From assembly GCA_963744005.1 (NCBI GenBank), contig CAVURU010000003.1, positions 806,001 to 870,000 of the forward strand: 64,000 nt of DNA, read 5' to 3'. The first letter of the stretch is position 1, and each line of letters opens with the position of its first letter. Made by a program: the position numbers and the translations under genes. Origin of the DNA: Palsa-504 sp963744005. Lineage in GTDB: Bacteria; Actinomycetota; Actinomycetes; Streptosporangiales; Streptosporangiaceae. The notes beneath the pieces were generated by a model. The model did no database searches. It was given only the letters and a program-made list of their open reading frames with translations, and was not told the origin of the DNA. Shown piece by piece: positions 40,779-49,469 of the stretch.

Positions 40779-41321
40779 ATGAGTGAGCAGCTGTCGTTTC
40801 AGCCCGCCTTGTCCCGGCCGGACCTGCTGGCCCCCGCGGTAGCGGACGCGCTGCACGGCTGGCCGGGAGCTGATGAGGTCCTGGTGGCCGAGATCGACCC
40901 GGCGCTGGCCGACACGGCGGCGTTCTGCGAGCAGTACGGGGTGACCGCGGCCGAGTCGGCGAACTGCGTGGTCATCGCGGCCCGGCGGGGCGGCAGCACG
41001 ACGTACGCGGCGTGCGTGGTGACCGCCACCACCCGGGCCGACGTGAACGGCCTGGCCCGGCGGCACCTGGACGCGCGGAAGGCGTCGTTCGCCCCGGTCG
41101 ACGCGGTGACCGCGGCCACCGGCATGGAGTACGGCGGGATCACGCCGGTCGGGCTGCCCGCGGACTGGCCGGTCCTGGTGGACGAGGCGGCGGCCAAGAC
41201 CGCTTCGGTGATCATCGGATCGGGCCTCCGCGGCTCCAAGCTGAGGCTGCCGGGCCGGCTGCTGGCCGCGCTCCCGTCGGCTCAGGTGCTGCCCGGCCTC
41301 GGCGTTCCGGTGAATCCCTGA
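40779..41321 (+). CDS. YbaK/EbsC-family aminoacyl-tRNA deacylase-like protein
   Basis: A 180-residue protein of the YbaK/ProX fold, which hydrolyses mischarged tRNA (classically Cys- or Ala-tRNAPro). Motifs include CVVIAARRGGSTTYAACVVT, the conserved lysine region RRHLDARKASFAPVDAVTAA, and TGMEYGGITPVGLPADWPVL, where GGITPVG is the family loop. ATG at 40779. Divergent from hrpA. The specific tRNA substrate is not inferable. Confidence 0.85.
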   Translation: MSEQLSFQPALSRPDLLAPAVADALHGWPGADEVLVAEIDPALADTAAFCEQYGVTAAESANCVVIAARRGGSTTYAACVVTATTRADVNGLARRHLDARKASFAPVDAVTAATGMEYGGITPVGLPADWPVLVDEAAAKTASVIIGSGLRGSKLRLPGRLLAALPSAQVLPGLGVPVNP

Positions 41322-41417
41322 GAACGGCCAACCGCGGGGCCGGGTGCGGCGTCTAAAGTGGGCGACGATCGATAGCGTTTCGCATCCTTACGGTCACTTT
41401 AAGTCACGAGGAGCATC

Positions 41418-41912
41418 ATGCGGCGAGGACGCCTGTGCCTGGTGATCACGGCGGTCGGCGCGCTGGCGCTGCCCCTGGGCCTGGGCCTCGGCACCGGCAC
41501 CGGCGGCGCCGCGTCGGCCGCCTCCGCCTCGGTGGCCGGGCCCTCGTCGCCAGGCCCGGTGGTGGTCAACTGCCCGGGCCACTCGGCGGTGCGGCCCGGC
41601 TCGCTCACCCTGGCCTGCGCGGACGGCAATAACGCCCTCACCGGGCTGACCTGGACGAGCTGGACGGCCAAGCTGGCCAGCGGGTACGGCACCCAGGTGC
41701 TGAACGACTGTCAGCCCAACTGCGCGGCCGGGCACCTGCACCGCTACCCGGCCCTGGTCGTGCTGTGGGGCGCCGCACCGCTGAGCGGCCACCCCGGTGT
41801 CCGGCGGTACACCAAGATCACCCTGATCTACACCGGAACCCGCCCGCAGGTGTTCAACGGGCACCGCTGGGTGACCGGGCCGGCCACGGTCACCCAGTCG
41901 CTGGCCGCCTGA
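41418..41912 (+). CDS. Secreted hypothetical protein
   Basis: A 164-residue protein with an N-terminal signal peptide (RRGRLCLVITAVGALALPLG followed by a Gly/Thr/Ala stretch, likely cut near ASA-AS). The mature part carries four cysteines (NCPG, LACADG, DCQPNC), which would make two disulfides, and a LTGLTWTSWTAKLASGYGTQ segment. No family recognised; similar small Cys-containing extracellular proteins are common in actinobacteria. GAGGAG precedes ATG 41418 by seven bases. Confidence 0.7.
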   Translation: MRRGRLCLVITAVGALALPLGLGLGTGTGGAASAASASVAGPSSPGPVVVNCPGHSAVRPGSLTLACADGNNALTGLTWTSWTAKLASGYGTQVLNDCQPNCAAGHLHRYPALVVLWGAAPLSGHPGVRRYTKITLIYTGTRPQVFNGHRWVTGPATVTQSLAA

Positions 41913-42007
41913 GGCGGCCCGTCCTGGCTCGTTGTCCCTTCCCCGTCGGGCCCGTCTGGGCAATTGTGGCGGACGACACGGAACCGTCTCTGGTGACCGT
42001 GTGAGGG

Positions 42008-43687
42008 ATGCGATTTGATGAGCTGATGGACGCTGATGTGATCGTGGTGGGCGCGGGGCTGGCCGGGCTGACTGCGACGGCCGAACTGGCCGCGGCCGGG
42101 CGGCGGGTGCTGCTGCTGGACCAGGAGCCCGAGTCGAACCTGGGCGGGCAGGCCTTCTGGTCGTTCGGCGGCCTGTTCCTGGTGAACTCCTTCGAGCAGC
42201 GCCGGCTCCGGATTAAGGATTCGGCCGAGCTGGCCTGGCAGGACTGGCTGGGCAGCGCCTACTTCGACGGCGGCATCGACGACCCCGCGGACGAGGACTA
42301 CTGGGCCTACCGGTGGGCGCAGGCCTACGTGGACTTCGCGGCCGGCGAGAAGCGGCGCTGGCTGCACGGGATGGGCCTGCGCTGGTTCCCGGTGATCGGC
42401 TGGGCCGAGCGGGGCGGCTACCTGGCCGACGGGCACGGCAACTCGGTACCTCGCTTCCACGTCACCTGGGGCACCGGCCCGGCGCTGGTGGCGCCGTTCG
42501 AGCAGCGGGTCCGTGAGGCGTCCGGGCTAGTGGGCCTGCGGTTCCGGCACCGGGTGGACGGGCTGACCGTGACCGGCGGGATGGTCGACGGCGTGCGCGG
42601 CGCGATCCTGGAGCCCAGCAGCGCGCCCCGCGGGGCACCCAGCTCACGGACCGAGGTCGGCCAGTTCGAGCTGCACGCCCCGGCCGTGCTGGTCTGCTCC
42701 GGCGGGATCGGCGGCAATCTGGACCTGGTCCGGCAGAACTGGCCGGGCCGGGCGCCCACGAAGCTGGTCGCCGGAGTGCCCGAGTACGTGGACGGGCGGA
42801 TGCTGGGCATCGCGGAGCGCACCGGGGGGCGGGTGGTCAACCGGAGCCGGATGTGGCACTACGCCGAGGGCATCCAGAACTGGAACCCGGTCTGGGCCGA
42901 GCACGGCATCAGGATCCTGGCCGGCCCCTCCTCGCTGTGGTTCGACGCCCGCGGCCAGCGCTTCCCGGCGCCCAATTTCCCCGGCTTTGACAACCTGGGC
43001 ACGCTGGCCGCCATCCAGGAGACCGGCTACGACTACTCCTGGTTCGTGCTGACCCAGAAGATCCTGGAGAAGGAGTTCGCGCTGTCCGGCTCGGAGCAGA
43101 ACCCGGACCTGACCGGCAAGGACCTCCGGCTGACCCTGCGGCGGATCCGGTCCGGCGCCCCCGGGCCAGTGGCGGCGTTCAAGGAGCGCGGCGCCGACTT
43201 CGTGGTCGCCCGGACGCTGCCCGAGCTGGTCGACGGGATGAACAAGCTGGCGGGCGAGGCGCTGATCGACATGGCCGACCTGCGGCGGCAGATCGTGGCC
43301 CGGGACCGGGAGATCGGCAACCCGTTCACCAAGGACCTGCAGGTCATGGCCATCCAGAACGCGCGGCGCTTCCGGGGCGACCGGCTGGCCCGGGCCGCGG
43401 CGCCGCACCGGATCCTGGACCCGAAGGCCGGGCCGCTGATCGCAGTGCGGCTGAACATCCTGACCCGCAAGACGCTGGGCGGCCTGCAGACCGACCTGTC
43501 CGGGCAGGTGCTCAGCGAGGGCTGGCCCGGCGAGCCGGTGGGGGGGCTGTTCGCCGCGGGCGAGGCGGCCGGGTTCGGCGGGGGCGGCATGCACGGCCAC
43601 CGCTCGCTGGAAGGGTCGTTCCTGGGCGGCTGCCTGTTCAGCGGGCGTGAGGCGGGCCGCGCGCTGGCCCGCCTCACCGCCTCCTGA
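42008..43687 (+). CDS. FAD-dependent dehydrogenase (KstD/fumarate-reductase-like)
   Basis: A 559-residue flavoprotein with the FAD-binding DADVIVVGAGLAGLTATAEL at the N-terminus, VLLLDQEPESNLGGQAFWSF, an internal GFDNLGTLAAIQETGYDYSW region, and the C-terminal flavin motif LFAAGEAAGFGGGGMHGHRS followed by LEGSFLGGCLFSGREAGRA. This is the FAD_binding_2 family that includes 3-ketosteroid dehydrogenases and fumarate reductases. ATG 42008 or 42026. Likely a ketosteroid or related cyclic-ketone dehydrogenase, but the substrate cannot be read. Confidence 0.85.
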   Translation: MRFDELMDADVIVVGAGLAGLTATAELAAAGRRVLLLDQEPESNLGGQAFWSFGGLFLVNSFEQRRLRIKDSAELAWQDWLGSAYFDGGIDDPADEDYWAYRWAQAYVDFAAGEKRRWLHGMGLRWFPVIGWAERGGYLADGHGNSVPRFHVTWGTGPALVAPFEQRVREASGLVGLRFRHRVDGLTVTGGMVDGVRGAILEPSSAPRGAPSSRTEVGQFELHAPAVLVCSGGIGGNLDLVRQNWPGRAPTKLVAGVPEYVDGRMLGIAERTGGRVVNRSRMWHYAEGIQNWNPVWAEHGIRILAGPSSLWFDARGQRFPAPNFPGFDNLGTLAAIQETGYDYSWFVLTQKILEKEFALSGSEQNPDLTGKDLRLTLRRIRSGAPGPVAAFKERGADFVVARTLPELVDGMNKLAGEALIDMADLRRQIVARDREIGNPFTKDLQVMAIQNARRFRGDRLARAAAPHRILDPKAGPLIAVRLNILTRKTLGGLQTDLSGQVLSEGWPGEPVGGLFAAGEAAGFGGGGMHGHRSLEGSFLGGCLFSGREAGRALARLTAS

Positions 43688-43690
43688 CGC

Positions 43691-44662
43691 CTACCGCGGC
43701 GGCTGCTGCGGGTCGTCCCACCGGGGGACCTGCCGCGTGGGCGGCTCTGAGCCGCCCTGCGGGGGCTGGTTGTACCCGCCCTCCTGGGGAGGCTGGTTGT
43801 AGCCGCCGCCGTACTGCTCGCCGCCCTGCGGGGGCTGCTGAGGACCGCCCCAGGTGGGCTGGTTCCAGCTGCCCGGCTGCTGCGGGGGCTCGGTGAAGCC
43901 ACCCTGCTGAGGCTGGTTGAAGCCGCCGGCGTACTGGTCGGCGCCCTGCGGGGGCTGCCCGTAGCCGCCGTAGTTCTGCGGCCACTGGTCGCCGGCGACC
44001 GGGCCGGGGCCGCTGAGCAGCCGGTAATAGACCAGGGTGACCACGATGGCGAGGAACGGCGAGATCAGCGTGCCGGAGATGACCGAGCTCAGGCCGTCGC
44101 CCAGCACGTGCGGCAGGGCCGAGAAGATGATGCCGAGGATGATGTTGGCCACCAGCATGATGATGTAGACCAGCACCAGCGTGCCGAACACGTGCCAGCC
44201 GTGCCCGCGCACCAGCTGGCGGCTACGGCCGAACGAGCCCAGCGCCCCGGTCCGCTCGATGACGATGCACGGCACGATCACGGCCCAGATGGTGATCAGG
44301 ATCAGGCCGGGCACGATGAGCAGCAGCAGCCCGATGGTGATGGCGATGCCAGCCAGGATCGACGCGCCGGCGACCGGCAGGATGAACGGCGTGGCCTGGT
44401 TCACCGTCTCCTTGATGGACAGGTCAGCGCGCCCGTCCCGTACGTCCTGCACCGCCTTGACCAGCGTCGCCTGCAGCAGGAAGGCCGCTACCACGGACAC
44501 GAACGAGCCCAGCAGGACACCGATGGTGCCGCCGGCCAGGGCAAGAAGCGCGGTGATGACGGCGGCGATCAGGTAAATAACGAAGGCGATCGCGAGCAGA
44601 TGCTTGGCGAACGTCTTGTACATCCGCCAGGCTTCCGACAGAACGCCGGACAGTGGGTTCAT
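43691..44662 (-). CDS. Integral membrane protein with Gln/Pro/Gly-rich cytoplasmic tail
   Basis: A 323-residue protein. The first 215 residues hold about five to six hydrophobic helices (LLAIAFVIYLIAAVITALLA, ITIGLLLLIVPGLILITIWA, FGTLVLVYIIMLVANIILGI) with a short amphipathic SFGRSRQLVRGHGWHVFGTL between. The last 105 residues are repetitive, made of units like NQPPQGGEQYGGGYNQ. The membrane part resembles the glycerophosphodiester-phosphodiesterase-associated membrane domain. No function assigned. Confidence 0.75.
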   Translation of the reverse strand: MNPLSGVLSEAWRMYKTFAKHLLAIAFVIYLIAAVITALLALAGGTIGVLLGSFVSVVAAFLLQATLVKAVQDVRDGRADLSIKETVNQATPFILPVAGASILAGIAITIGLLLLIVPGLILITIWAVIVPCIVIERTGALGSFGRSRQLVRGHGWHVFGTLVLVYIIMLVANIILGIIFSALPHVLGDGLSSVISGTLISPFLAIVVTLVYYRLLSGPGPVAGDQWPQNYGGYGQPPQGADQYAGGFNQPQQGGFTEPPQQPGSWNQPTWGGPQQPPQGGEQYGGGYNQPPQEGGYNQPPQGGSEPPTRQVPRWDDPQQPPR

Positions 44663-44721
44663 GGCCGTGATGGTACAGGCCAGACCTTACGTATGGGTGG
44701 ATGCGCGGGGCCCAAATTGGG

Positions 44722-46008
44722 CTAGGCCACGACGGCGACGAAACGCCAGTCCAGGACGTCCCGCGGGGCGGTGTCCGCGGGCTGATGACGGACCGGCGCG
44801 CCCGGCCAGCCGAGGCCGCCGGGCGAGCGGGACCCGGCGGGCCAGCCGACCCCGGGCTGCGACCCCGGGGCCTCGGCCGTGACCAGGGAGCGCAAATGCA
44901 CCAGTCCGCCGCCGCCGGGCAGCGGGTCGATCTGCTCGACGGAGATGGTGCTGCGCAGGGTGTCGCCCTCGTGAACCGGAGCCAGGTGGTCACAGCCGTG
45001 CCAGGCGGCCACCGTGACCAGGGAAGGCAGCGACCGGGCCGCCTGCCCGAGGGCGAGCCCGATGGTATGCCCGCCGTAGACCAGGCGCCGGCCCTCGGCG
45101 GCCTGCGCGTCGTGGTGGGCCATGGCCACGTTGAGGGTCAGCCGGGCCAGCTCCGGAGCGCTGGAGACGACGTCACCGCCGGGCACGGCCCAGCTCCGCC
45201 CGGCCTTCAGCTCGGCCAGCCGCGGCCCCGCGACCTGGTCGGCGAACCGGTCGAGCCGCCAGCCGCTGATCAGGTCGGGCAGGCCCGGGCCATCGGCGTT
45301 CGGGCTCTCGGTGCCTGAGCCGCCGGTTCCTGAGCCGCCGGTTCCTGAGCCGCCGGTTCCTGAGCCGCCGGTTCCTGAGCCGTCGGTTCCTGACCCTCCG
45401 GGGCCTGACCCCCCGGGGCCTGACCTTTCGGCGGCCGGGCCGATGGAGTCCAGGTCGTCGGCGTGCCCGGTGACCCGGTCCTGGTCGCGAAGGGGCAGCA
45501 TGGCGCAGCGCCAGAAGTCGAGGACCGGCCGCTGATCCTGGTCGACGGTGGTGATCCGCAGGACGGCCAGCCCGGTCGGCGGGCGGTCCTTCCGCGGCCG
45601 GTTCTGCTTGAGCGCGACGACTTCGGTCGAGGTCCGGAGGGTGTCACCAAGCCGGGGCGCACGATGGAAGGCCAGCCCGCGGTAGAACAGGTTGGCCCGG
45701 ACGTGCTGGGTGACCACGGTGGACTGCCCGATGGCCAGGTCCCAGACCAGGGCGGGCGAGGCGACCGGGGCGCCGCCGGTGACCTGGCGGCAGAGCTCCT
45801 GGTCGGTCACCAGGGCCAGCCGGCTGGCGGTGATGGCCTGATGCGCCGCGGCCAGCCCGGAGGTCAGGGTGATGCCCGGGGCGCCGCTGAACCGCTGGCC
45901 CACGGCCAGCTCGTCGAAGTAGGGCCCTTCGACGGGCGCGGCCCCGGCCGTCGGCGTGACCGCGGTCGCCAACGCGGCGGTCGGTCCTTCGGCGGGCGAC
46001 GGCAGCAT
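44722..46008 (-). CDS. MaoC-like double hot-dog dehydratase with repeat linker
   Basis: A 428-residue protein with two hot-dog domains of the MaoC/enoyl-CoA hydratase type. Domain one (about 30-185) has YFDELAVGQRFSGAPGITLT and RAPRLGDTLRTSTEVVALKQ. Domain two (about 260-420) has NVAMAHHDAQAAEGRRLVYG, GGHTIGLALGQAARSLPSLV and VHEGDTLRSTISVEQIDP. They are joined by a stretch of about 40 residues made of GGSGT units (DNA repeat at 45310-45429). ATG 46008 has AGGAG six bases upstream. Divergent from an acyl-CoA dehydrogenase, so a fatty-acid or acyl-CoA pathway is likely. Confidence 0.85.
   Translation of the reverse strand: MLPSPAEGPTAALATAVTPTAGAAPVEGPYFDELAVGQRFSGAPGITLTSGLAAAHQAITASRLALVTDQELCRQVTGGAPVASPALVWDLAIGQSTVVTQHVRANLFYRGLAFHRAPRLGDTLRTSTEVVALKQNRPRKDRPPTGLAVLRITTVDQDQRPVLDFWRCAMLPLRDQDRVTGHADDLDSIGPAAERSGPGGSGPGGSGTDGSGTGGSGTGGSGTGGSGTGGSGTESPNADGPGLPDLISGWRLDRFADQVAGPRLAELKAGRSWAVPGGDVVSSAPELARLTLNVAMAHHDAQAAEGRRLVYGGHTIGLALGQAARSLPSLVTVAAWHGCDHLAPVHEGDTLRSTISVEQIDPLPGGGGLVHLRSLVTAEAPGSQPGVGWPAGSRSPGGLGWPGAPVRHQPADTAPRDVLDWRFVAVVA
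45310..45429. repeat. 15-bp in-frame minisatellite in the MaoC gene
   Basis: About eight tandem copies of a 15-base unit (consensus GGTTCCTGAGCCGCC on the plus strand), the last three diverging. On the coding strand the unit translates to a repeated Gly-Gly-Ser-Gly-Thr pentapeptide forming the interdomain linker. Because the unit is a multiple of three, copy number can change without breaking the frame. Confidence 0.9.
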
Positions 46009-46146
46009 GGTCACGCTCCTGGGCAGAACGTCGGTGCGGCGCGGCGGTGCGCCGCCTGACACCTAGTGTGCGGGGCTGAAGGCGCGGCTCCGCAGCGGGG
46101 TGGGTTGTAATGGACGACAAGTGGACAGCCGACGGAAGGTCGAGTC

Positions 46147-47304
46147 GTGAGCACTCTCTCCCCGGAAGAGCAAGCGGTCGTCAGCACGGTGGCCGAGTTC
46201 ACCGACCGCGAGGTACGGCCGGTGGTCCGGGAGCTCGAGCACGCCGGGGAATACCCGGAGAAGCTGATCGCGCAGATGAAGGCCCTGGGCATCTTCGGGC
46301 TGGCCATCCCCGCGCCCTACGGGCCCGCGCCGGTCTCCACGCCGTGCTACGCCGAAGTGACCGCCGAGCTGGCCCGGGGCTGGATGAGCCTGGCCGGGGC
46401 GATGGGCGGCCACACCGTCGTGTCCAAGCTGCTGCTGGCCTTCGGTACCGAGGAGCAGAAACAGCGCTACCTGCCGCGGATGGCGACGGGCGAGGTTCGG
46501 GCCACGATGGCGCTGACCGAACCGGGCGGCGGCTCGGACCTGCAGGCCATCACCACCGTCGCGCGGCCGGACGGCGACGGCTACCGGATCAGCGGAACCA
46601 AGACGTGGATCACCAACGCCCGCCGCTCGCAGGTCATCGCCCTGCTGTGCAAGACCGACCCGGCGGCCACGCCGCGGCACCGGGGCATCAGCATCCTGCT
46701 GGTCGAGCACGGTCCCGGGCTGGAGGTCTCCCGCGACCTGCCCAAGCTGGGCTACAAGGGCGTGGAGAGCTGCGAGCTGTCGTTCACCGACTACTACGCG
46801 CCCGCCGACGCAGTGCTCGGCGGCGAGCCCGGCCACGGCTTCGCCCAGATGATGAAGGGCCTGGAGATCGGCCGCATCCAGGTCGCGTCCCGCGCGGTGG
46901 GCGTGGCCCAGGCCGCCTTCGACGACGCGCTGAAGTACGCCCAGGAGCGGGAGAGCTTCGGCGTTCCGATCTGGAAGCACCAGGCGGTGGGCGGCATGCT
47001 GGCCGACATGGCGGCCAAGCTGACCGCCTCCCGGCAGCTCGTCCAGTACGCCGCCGAGCGTTACGACGCGGGCCTGCGGTGCGACCTGGAGGCCGGGATG
47101 GCCAAGCTGTTCGCCTCCGAGGCGGCCATGGAGATCGCCCTCAACGCGGTCCGCATCCACGGCGGGTACGGGTACTCGACGGAATACGACGTCGAACGGT
47201 ACTTCCGCGACGCGCCGCTGATGATCGTCGGCGAGGGCACCAACGAGATCCAGCGGAACGTGATCGCGGCTCAGCTCGTCTCCCGCGGCGGTCTGGGCCG
47301 CTGA
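46147..47304 (+). CDS. Acyl-CoA dehydrogenase
   Basis: A 385-residue acyl-CoA dehydrogenase. Family landmarks: ELEHAGEYPEKLIAQMKALG, ATMALTEPGGGSDLQAITTV (FAD/substrate loop), ISGTKTWITNARRSQVIALL, RESFGVPIWKHQAVGGMLAD, ALNAVRIHGGYGYSTEYDVE and YFRDAPLMIVGEGTNEIQRN with the conserved catalytic-base region EGTNEIQ. GTG start at 46147. Divergent from the MaoC gene across 138 bases. Physiological substrate unknown; the pairing with MaoC suggests a branched or long-chain acyl-CoA. Confidence 0.92.
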   Translation: MSTLSPEEQAVVSTVAEFTDREVRPVVRELEHAGEYPEKLIAQMKALGIFGLAIPAPYGPAPVSTPCYAEVTAELARGWMSLAGAMGGHTVVSKLLLAFGTEEQKQRYLPRMATGEVRATMALTEPGGGSDLQAITTVARPDGDGYRISGTKTWITNARRSQVIALLCKTDPAATPRHRGISILLVEHGPGLEVSRDLPKLGYKGVESCELSFTDYYAPADAVLGGEPGHGFAQMMKGLEIGRIQVASRAVGVAQAAFDDALKYAQERESFGVPIWKHQAVGGMLADMAAKLTASRQLVQYAAERYDAGLRCDLEAGMAKLFASEAAMEIALNAVRIHGGYGYSTEYDVERYFRDAPLMIVGEGTNEIQRNVIAAQLVSRGGLGR

Positions 47305-47468
47305 GGCGCGCCTTCACGGATTGATCCGCCGCCAGCCATGCCATCCCCATGCGATCGAGTGAATGTTCTCGTGTTGTGCTCAGAAATGTCAGTGCCCGGA
47401 TTTAGTATCGAATAGATCACTCAATACGGGCTTTGGTCCGTGGTCTACGCCGCAGGAGGTGAGGACCA

Positions 47469-49058
47469 GTGGGCAACAATGCTGCGCCAACCAGCGCCCC
47501 TGAGGCGATGGACATGGCCCTCACCGGGCTGAGATTCCTGGCCGCCTCCGATCCCACCGCCCTGCCGGCGTCGGTCCAGGCGGAGATCCTGCGGGCCCTC
47601 GAGCAGGCCGGCGCCATCACCACCGCGGCCCGGGCGTGGGTCCTGGCCGCGTTCACCGCCGGGCAGGGCTACAGCGAGGACGCGGACTACAGCCCGACGG
47701 CGTGGCTGATCCACAAGACCGGGGTGACCAAAGGTGCCGCCCGCGGCCACATAAGCTGGGCCCGGCGCACCACCGGGCACCCCGTGGTGCTGCTGGCCCT
47801 GACTGAGGGCACCATCGTCAGCGAGTCGATGGCGGGACTGATCTGCGGCTGGTCTGACCGGCTCCCGTCCGATTGCCGGGCCGCCGCCGATGAGATCCTG
47901 ATCGCCGCGGCGCGGGCCGGGGCCAGCCGTGCAGACCTGGCCGGGCTGGCGGCGGAGATCTACGCCCGGTCCCGGCCCGATGGGGAGGACGACCCGGGGC
48001 TGGGGTTCGAGGACCGGCAGGTCCGGGTGGAGACCACGTTCGGCGGCGCCGGGGTCATCACCGGCGACCTCACCCCCGAGTGCACGGCCATCGTGACCGC
48101 CGTGCTGGAGTCCTTGTCGGCCCCGGCGGGCGCGGAGGACACCCGGACCCGGGAGCAGCGCTACCACGACGCGCTGGAAGAGGCGATGCGCCGGCTGATC
48201 GCGTCGGGCCTGCTGCCGGACCGGGCCGGGCAGCCGACCAAGGCCATGGTCTACATCGCGCTGGCCGAGCTCCGCGCCGGGCCGGACGGCTCCGCCCTGG
48301 AAACCCTGTGGATCACCGAGATGCAGATCCGCTGGGCCGCCCGCCGCGCCGAGGCCGCCGACGGCAACGGCGCAGACGGCGGCGCCTGGCTGGACGGCGA
48401 CGATGCCCGCGCCGCGGCCTGCGACGCGACCCTCACCCCGGTGGTCACCGGCAACGTCAACATCACCATCCTGGACGACCTGGTCCAGCTCTGCCTGCAA
48501 CTGGGCGGGCACGGCTGGCACTGCTCCCCGGCGGCCGGCGGGCACGCCCCGCACCCTGGCTCCGCCCCCGCCTCGGAGGCTTCCGGCCCGACGGGCCTGG
48601 ACCACCTCACCGGCATGTCCCGGGCCGCGCTGGAACGGGCCATCATCGGCAAGGCCATCGACCTGCTGTCCGGGCCCGGCGGCCTGGCGTCCTTCCTGCG
48701 GACCAAGCAGCTCGGCGCCCGGCTCGCCGGGCCCAGCCTGCCGCTGGACATCGGGGTCAGCTCCACCATCCCGGCCGGGATCCGGACCGCGGTCATCCTG
48801 CGGGACCGCAGATGCCGGTGGCCGGGTGGCTGCGAGCAGCCCGCCGCGGCCTGCCAGGTCCATCACGTCCGCCACCAGGCGGACGGCGGGCCCACCAGCG
48901 TGGCCGGCTGCGTCCTGCTGTGCTCCTACCACCATCAGGTCGTCATCCACCGGCAGGGCTGGACCCTGGTCCTGAACCCCGACGGCACCACCACCGCCTG
49001 GAACCCCGGCCGGACCAAGATCCTGCACAGCCACGCCCCGCCCGCCCGCGCCGGGTGA
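47469..49058 (+). CDS. DUF222 / HNH endonuclease family protein
   Basis: A 529-residue protein of the DUF222 family, often multi-copy in actinobacteria and related to the mycobacterial 13E12 repeat proteins. DUF222 fills the first 350 residues (AWLIHKTGVTKGAARGHISW, ESMAGLICGWSDRLPSDCRA). The C-terminal HNH motif is RDRRCRWPGGCEQPAAACQV then HHVRHQADGGPTSV and CSYHHQVV, with the Cys/His residues for zinc binding intact. The GTG start at 47469 follows AGGAGG. The upstream 164 bases (47305-47468) are relatively AT-rich and hold no gene. Nuclease activity not shown for the family. Confidence 0.88.
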   Translation: MGNNAAPTSAPEAMDMALTGLRFLAASDPTALPASVQAEILRALEQAGAITTAARAWVLAAFTAGQGYSEDADYSPTAWLIHKTGVTKGAARGHISWARRTTGHPVVLLALTEGTIVSESMAGLICGWSDRLPSDCRAAADEILIAAARAGASRADLAGLAAEIYARSRPDGEDDPGLGFEDRQVRVETTFGGAGVITGDLTPECTAIVTAVLESLSAPAGAEDTRTREQRYHDALEEAMRRLIASGLLPDRAGQPTKAMVYIALAELRAGPDGSALETLWITEMQIRWAARRAEAADGNGADGGAWLDGDDARAAACDATLTPVVTGNVNITILDDLVQLCLQLGGHGWHCSPAAGGHAPHPGSAPASEASGPTGLDHLTGMSRAALERAIIGKAIDLLSGPGGLASFLRTKQLGARLAGPSLPLDIGVSSTIPAGIRTAVILRDRRCRWPGGCEQPAAACQVHHVRHQADGGPTSVAGCVLLCSYHHQVVIHRQGWTLVLNPDGTTTAWNPGRTKILHSHAPPARAG

Positions 49059-49072
49059 CACGAGCCCTCCAG

Positions 49073-49459
49073 TTACGGTCGGCCTGAGTCCAGGCCGAGG
49101 TCGAGGTCGATGTTGAGGTCGCTGGGCGCGCGCATGCGCCATGCGTCGGTGACCAGCTCCTCGAGACGGGCGACGTCGACCTCGGCCAGGCGGAGCATGA
49201 CCAGGGGCCACCCGTCGTAGCCGGGTGCGGTGAAGAACCGGTCCGGCTCACCGAGAAGCAGGGCCTGCTTCTCGGCTTCGTCACCGACGTAGAGCACGGC
49301 GATGTCGGTCCGGATGACGCGACGCTGGCCGGGCCGGCGTTCGGGATAGGACCACACGAATCCCTTACCGCCGACCCGGAAGTCGAAGCCGTCGCTGTCG
49401 ATCTCCTCCACGTGCGGCAAGGCCAGCGCCAGACGGCGCACATCGCCGGCGTCGGCCAT
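49073..49459 (-). CDS. MmcQ/YjbR-family DNA-binding-fold protein
   Basis: A 128-residue protein with the YjbR fold: VRRLALALPHVEEIDSDGFD, FRVGGKGFVWSYPERRPGQR, and DRFFTAPGYDGWPLVMLRLA followed by LVTDAWRMRAP. Function of the family is unsettled; some are called MmcQ because they lie in mitomycin clusters. ATG 49459 follows GGGAGCGG. It lies ten bases downstream of the alcohol dehydrogenase, so a two-gene transcript is likely. Confidence 0.85.
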   Translation of the reverse strand: MADAGDVRRLALALPHVEEIDSDGFDFRVGGKGFVWSYPERRPGQRRVIRTDIAVLYVGDEAEKQALLLGEPDRFFTAPGYDGWPLVMLRLAEVDVARLEELVTDAWRMRAPSDLNIDLDLGLDSGRP

Positions 49460-49469
49460 CCGCTCCCGC

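Noticed and set aside
47341..47420. Possible -35/-10 promoter (TTGTGC and TAGTAT) before the DUF222 gene
   Set aside because: Spacing of 23 bases is too long for a normal promoter; left unassigned.
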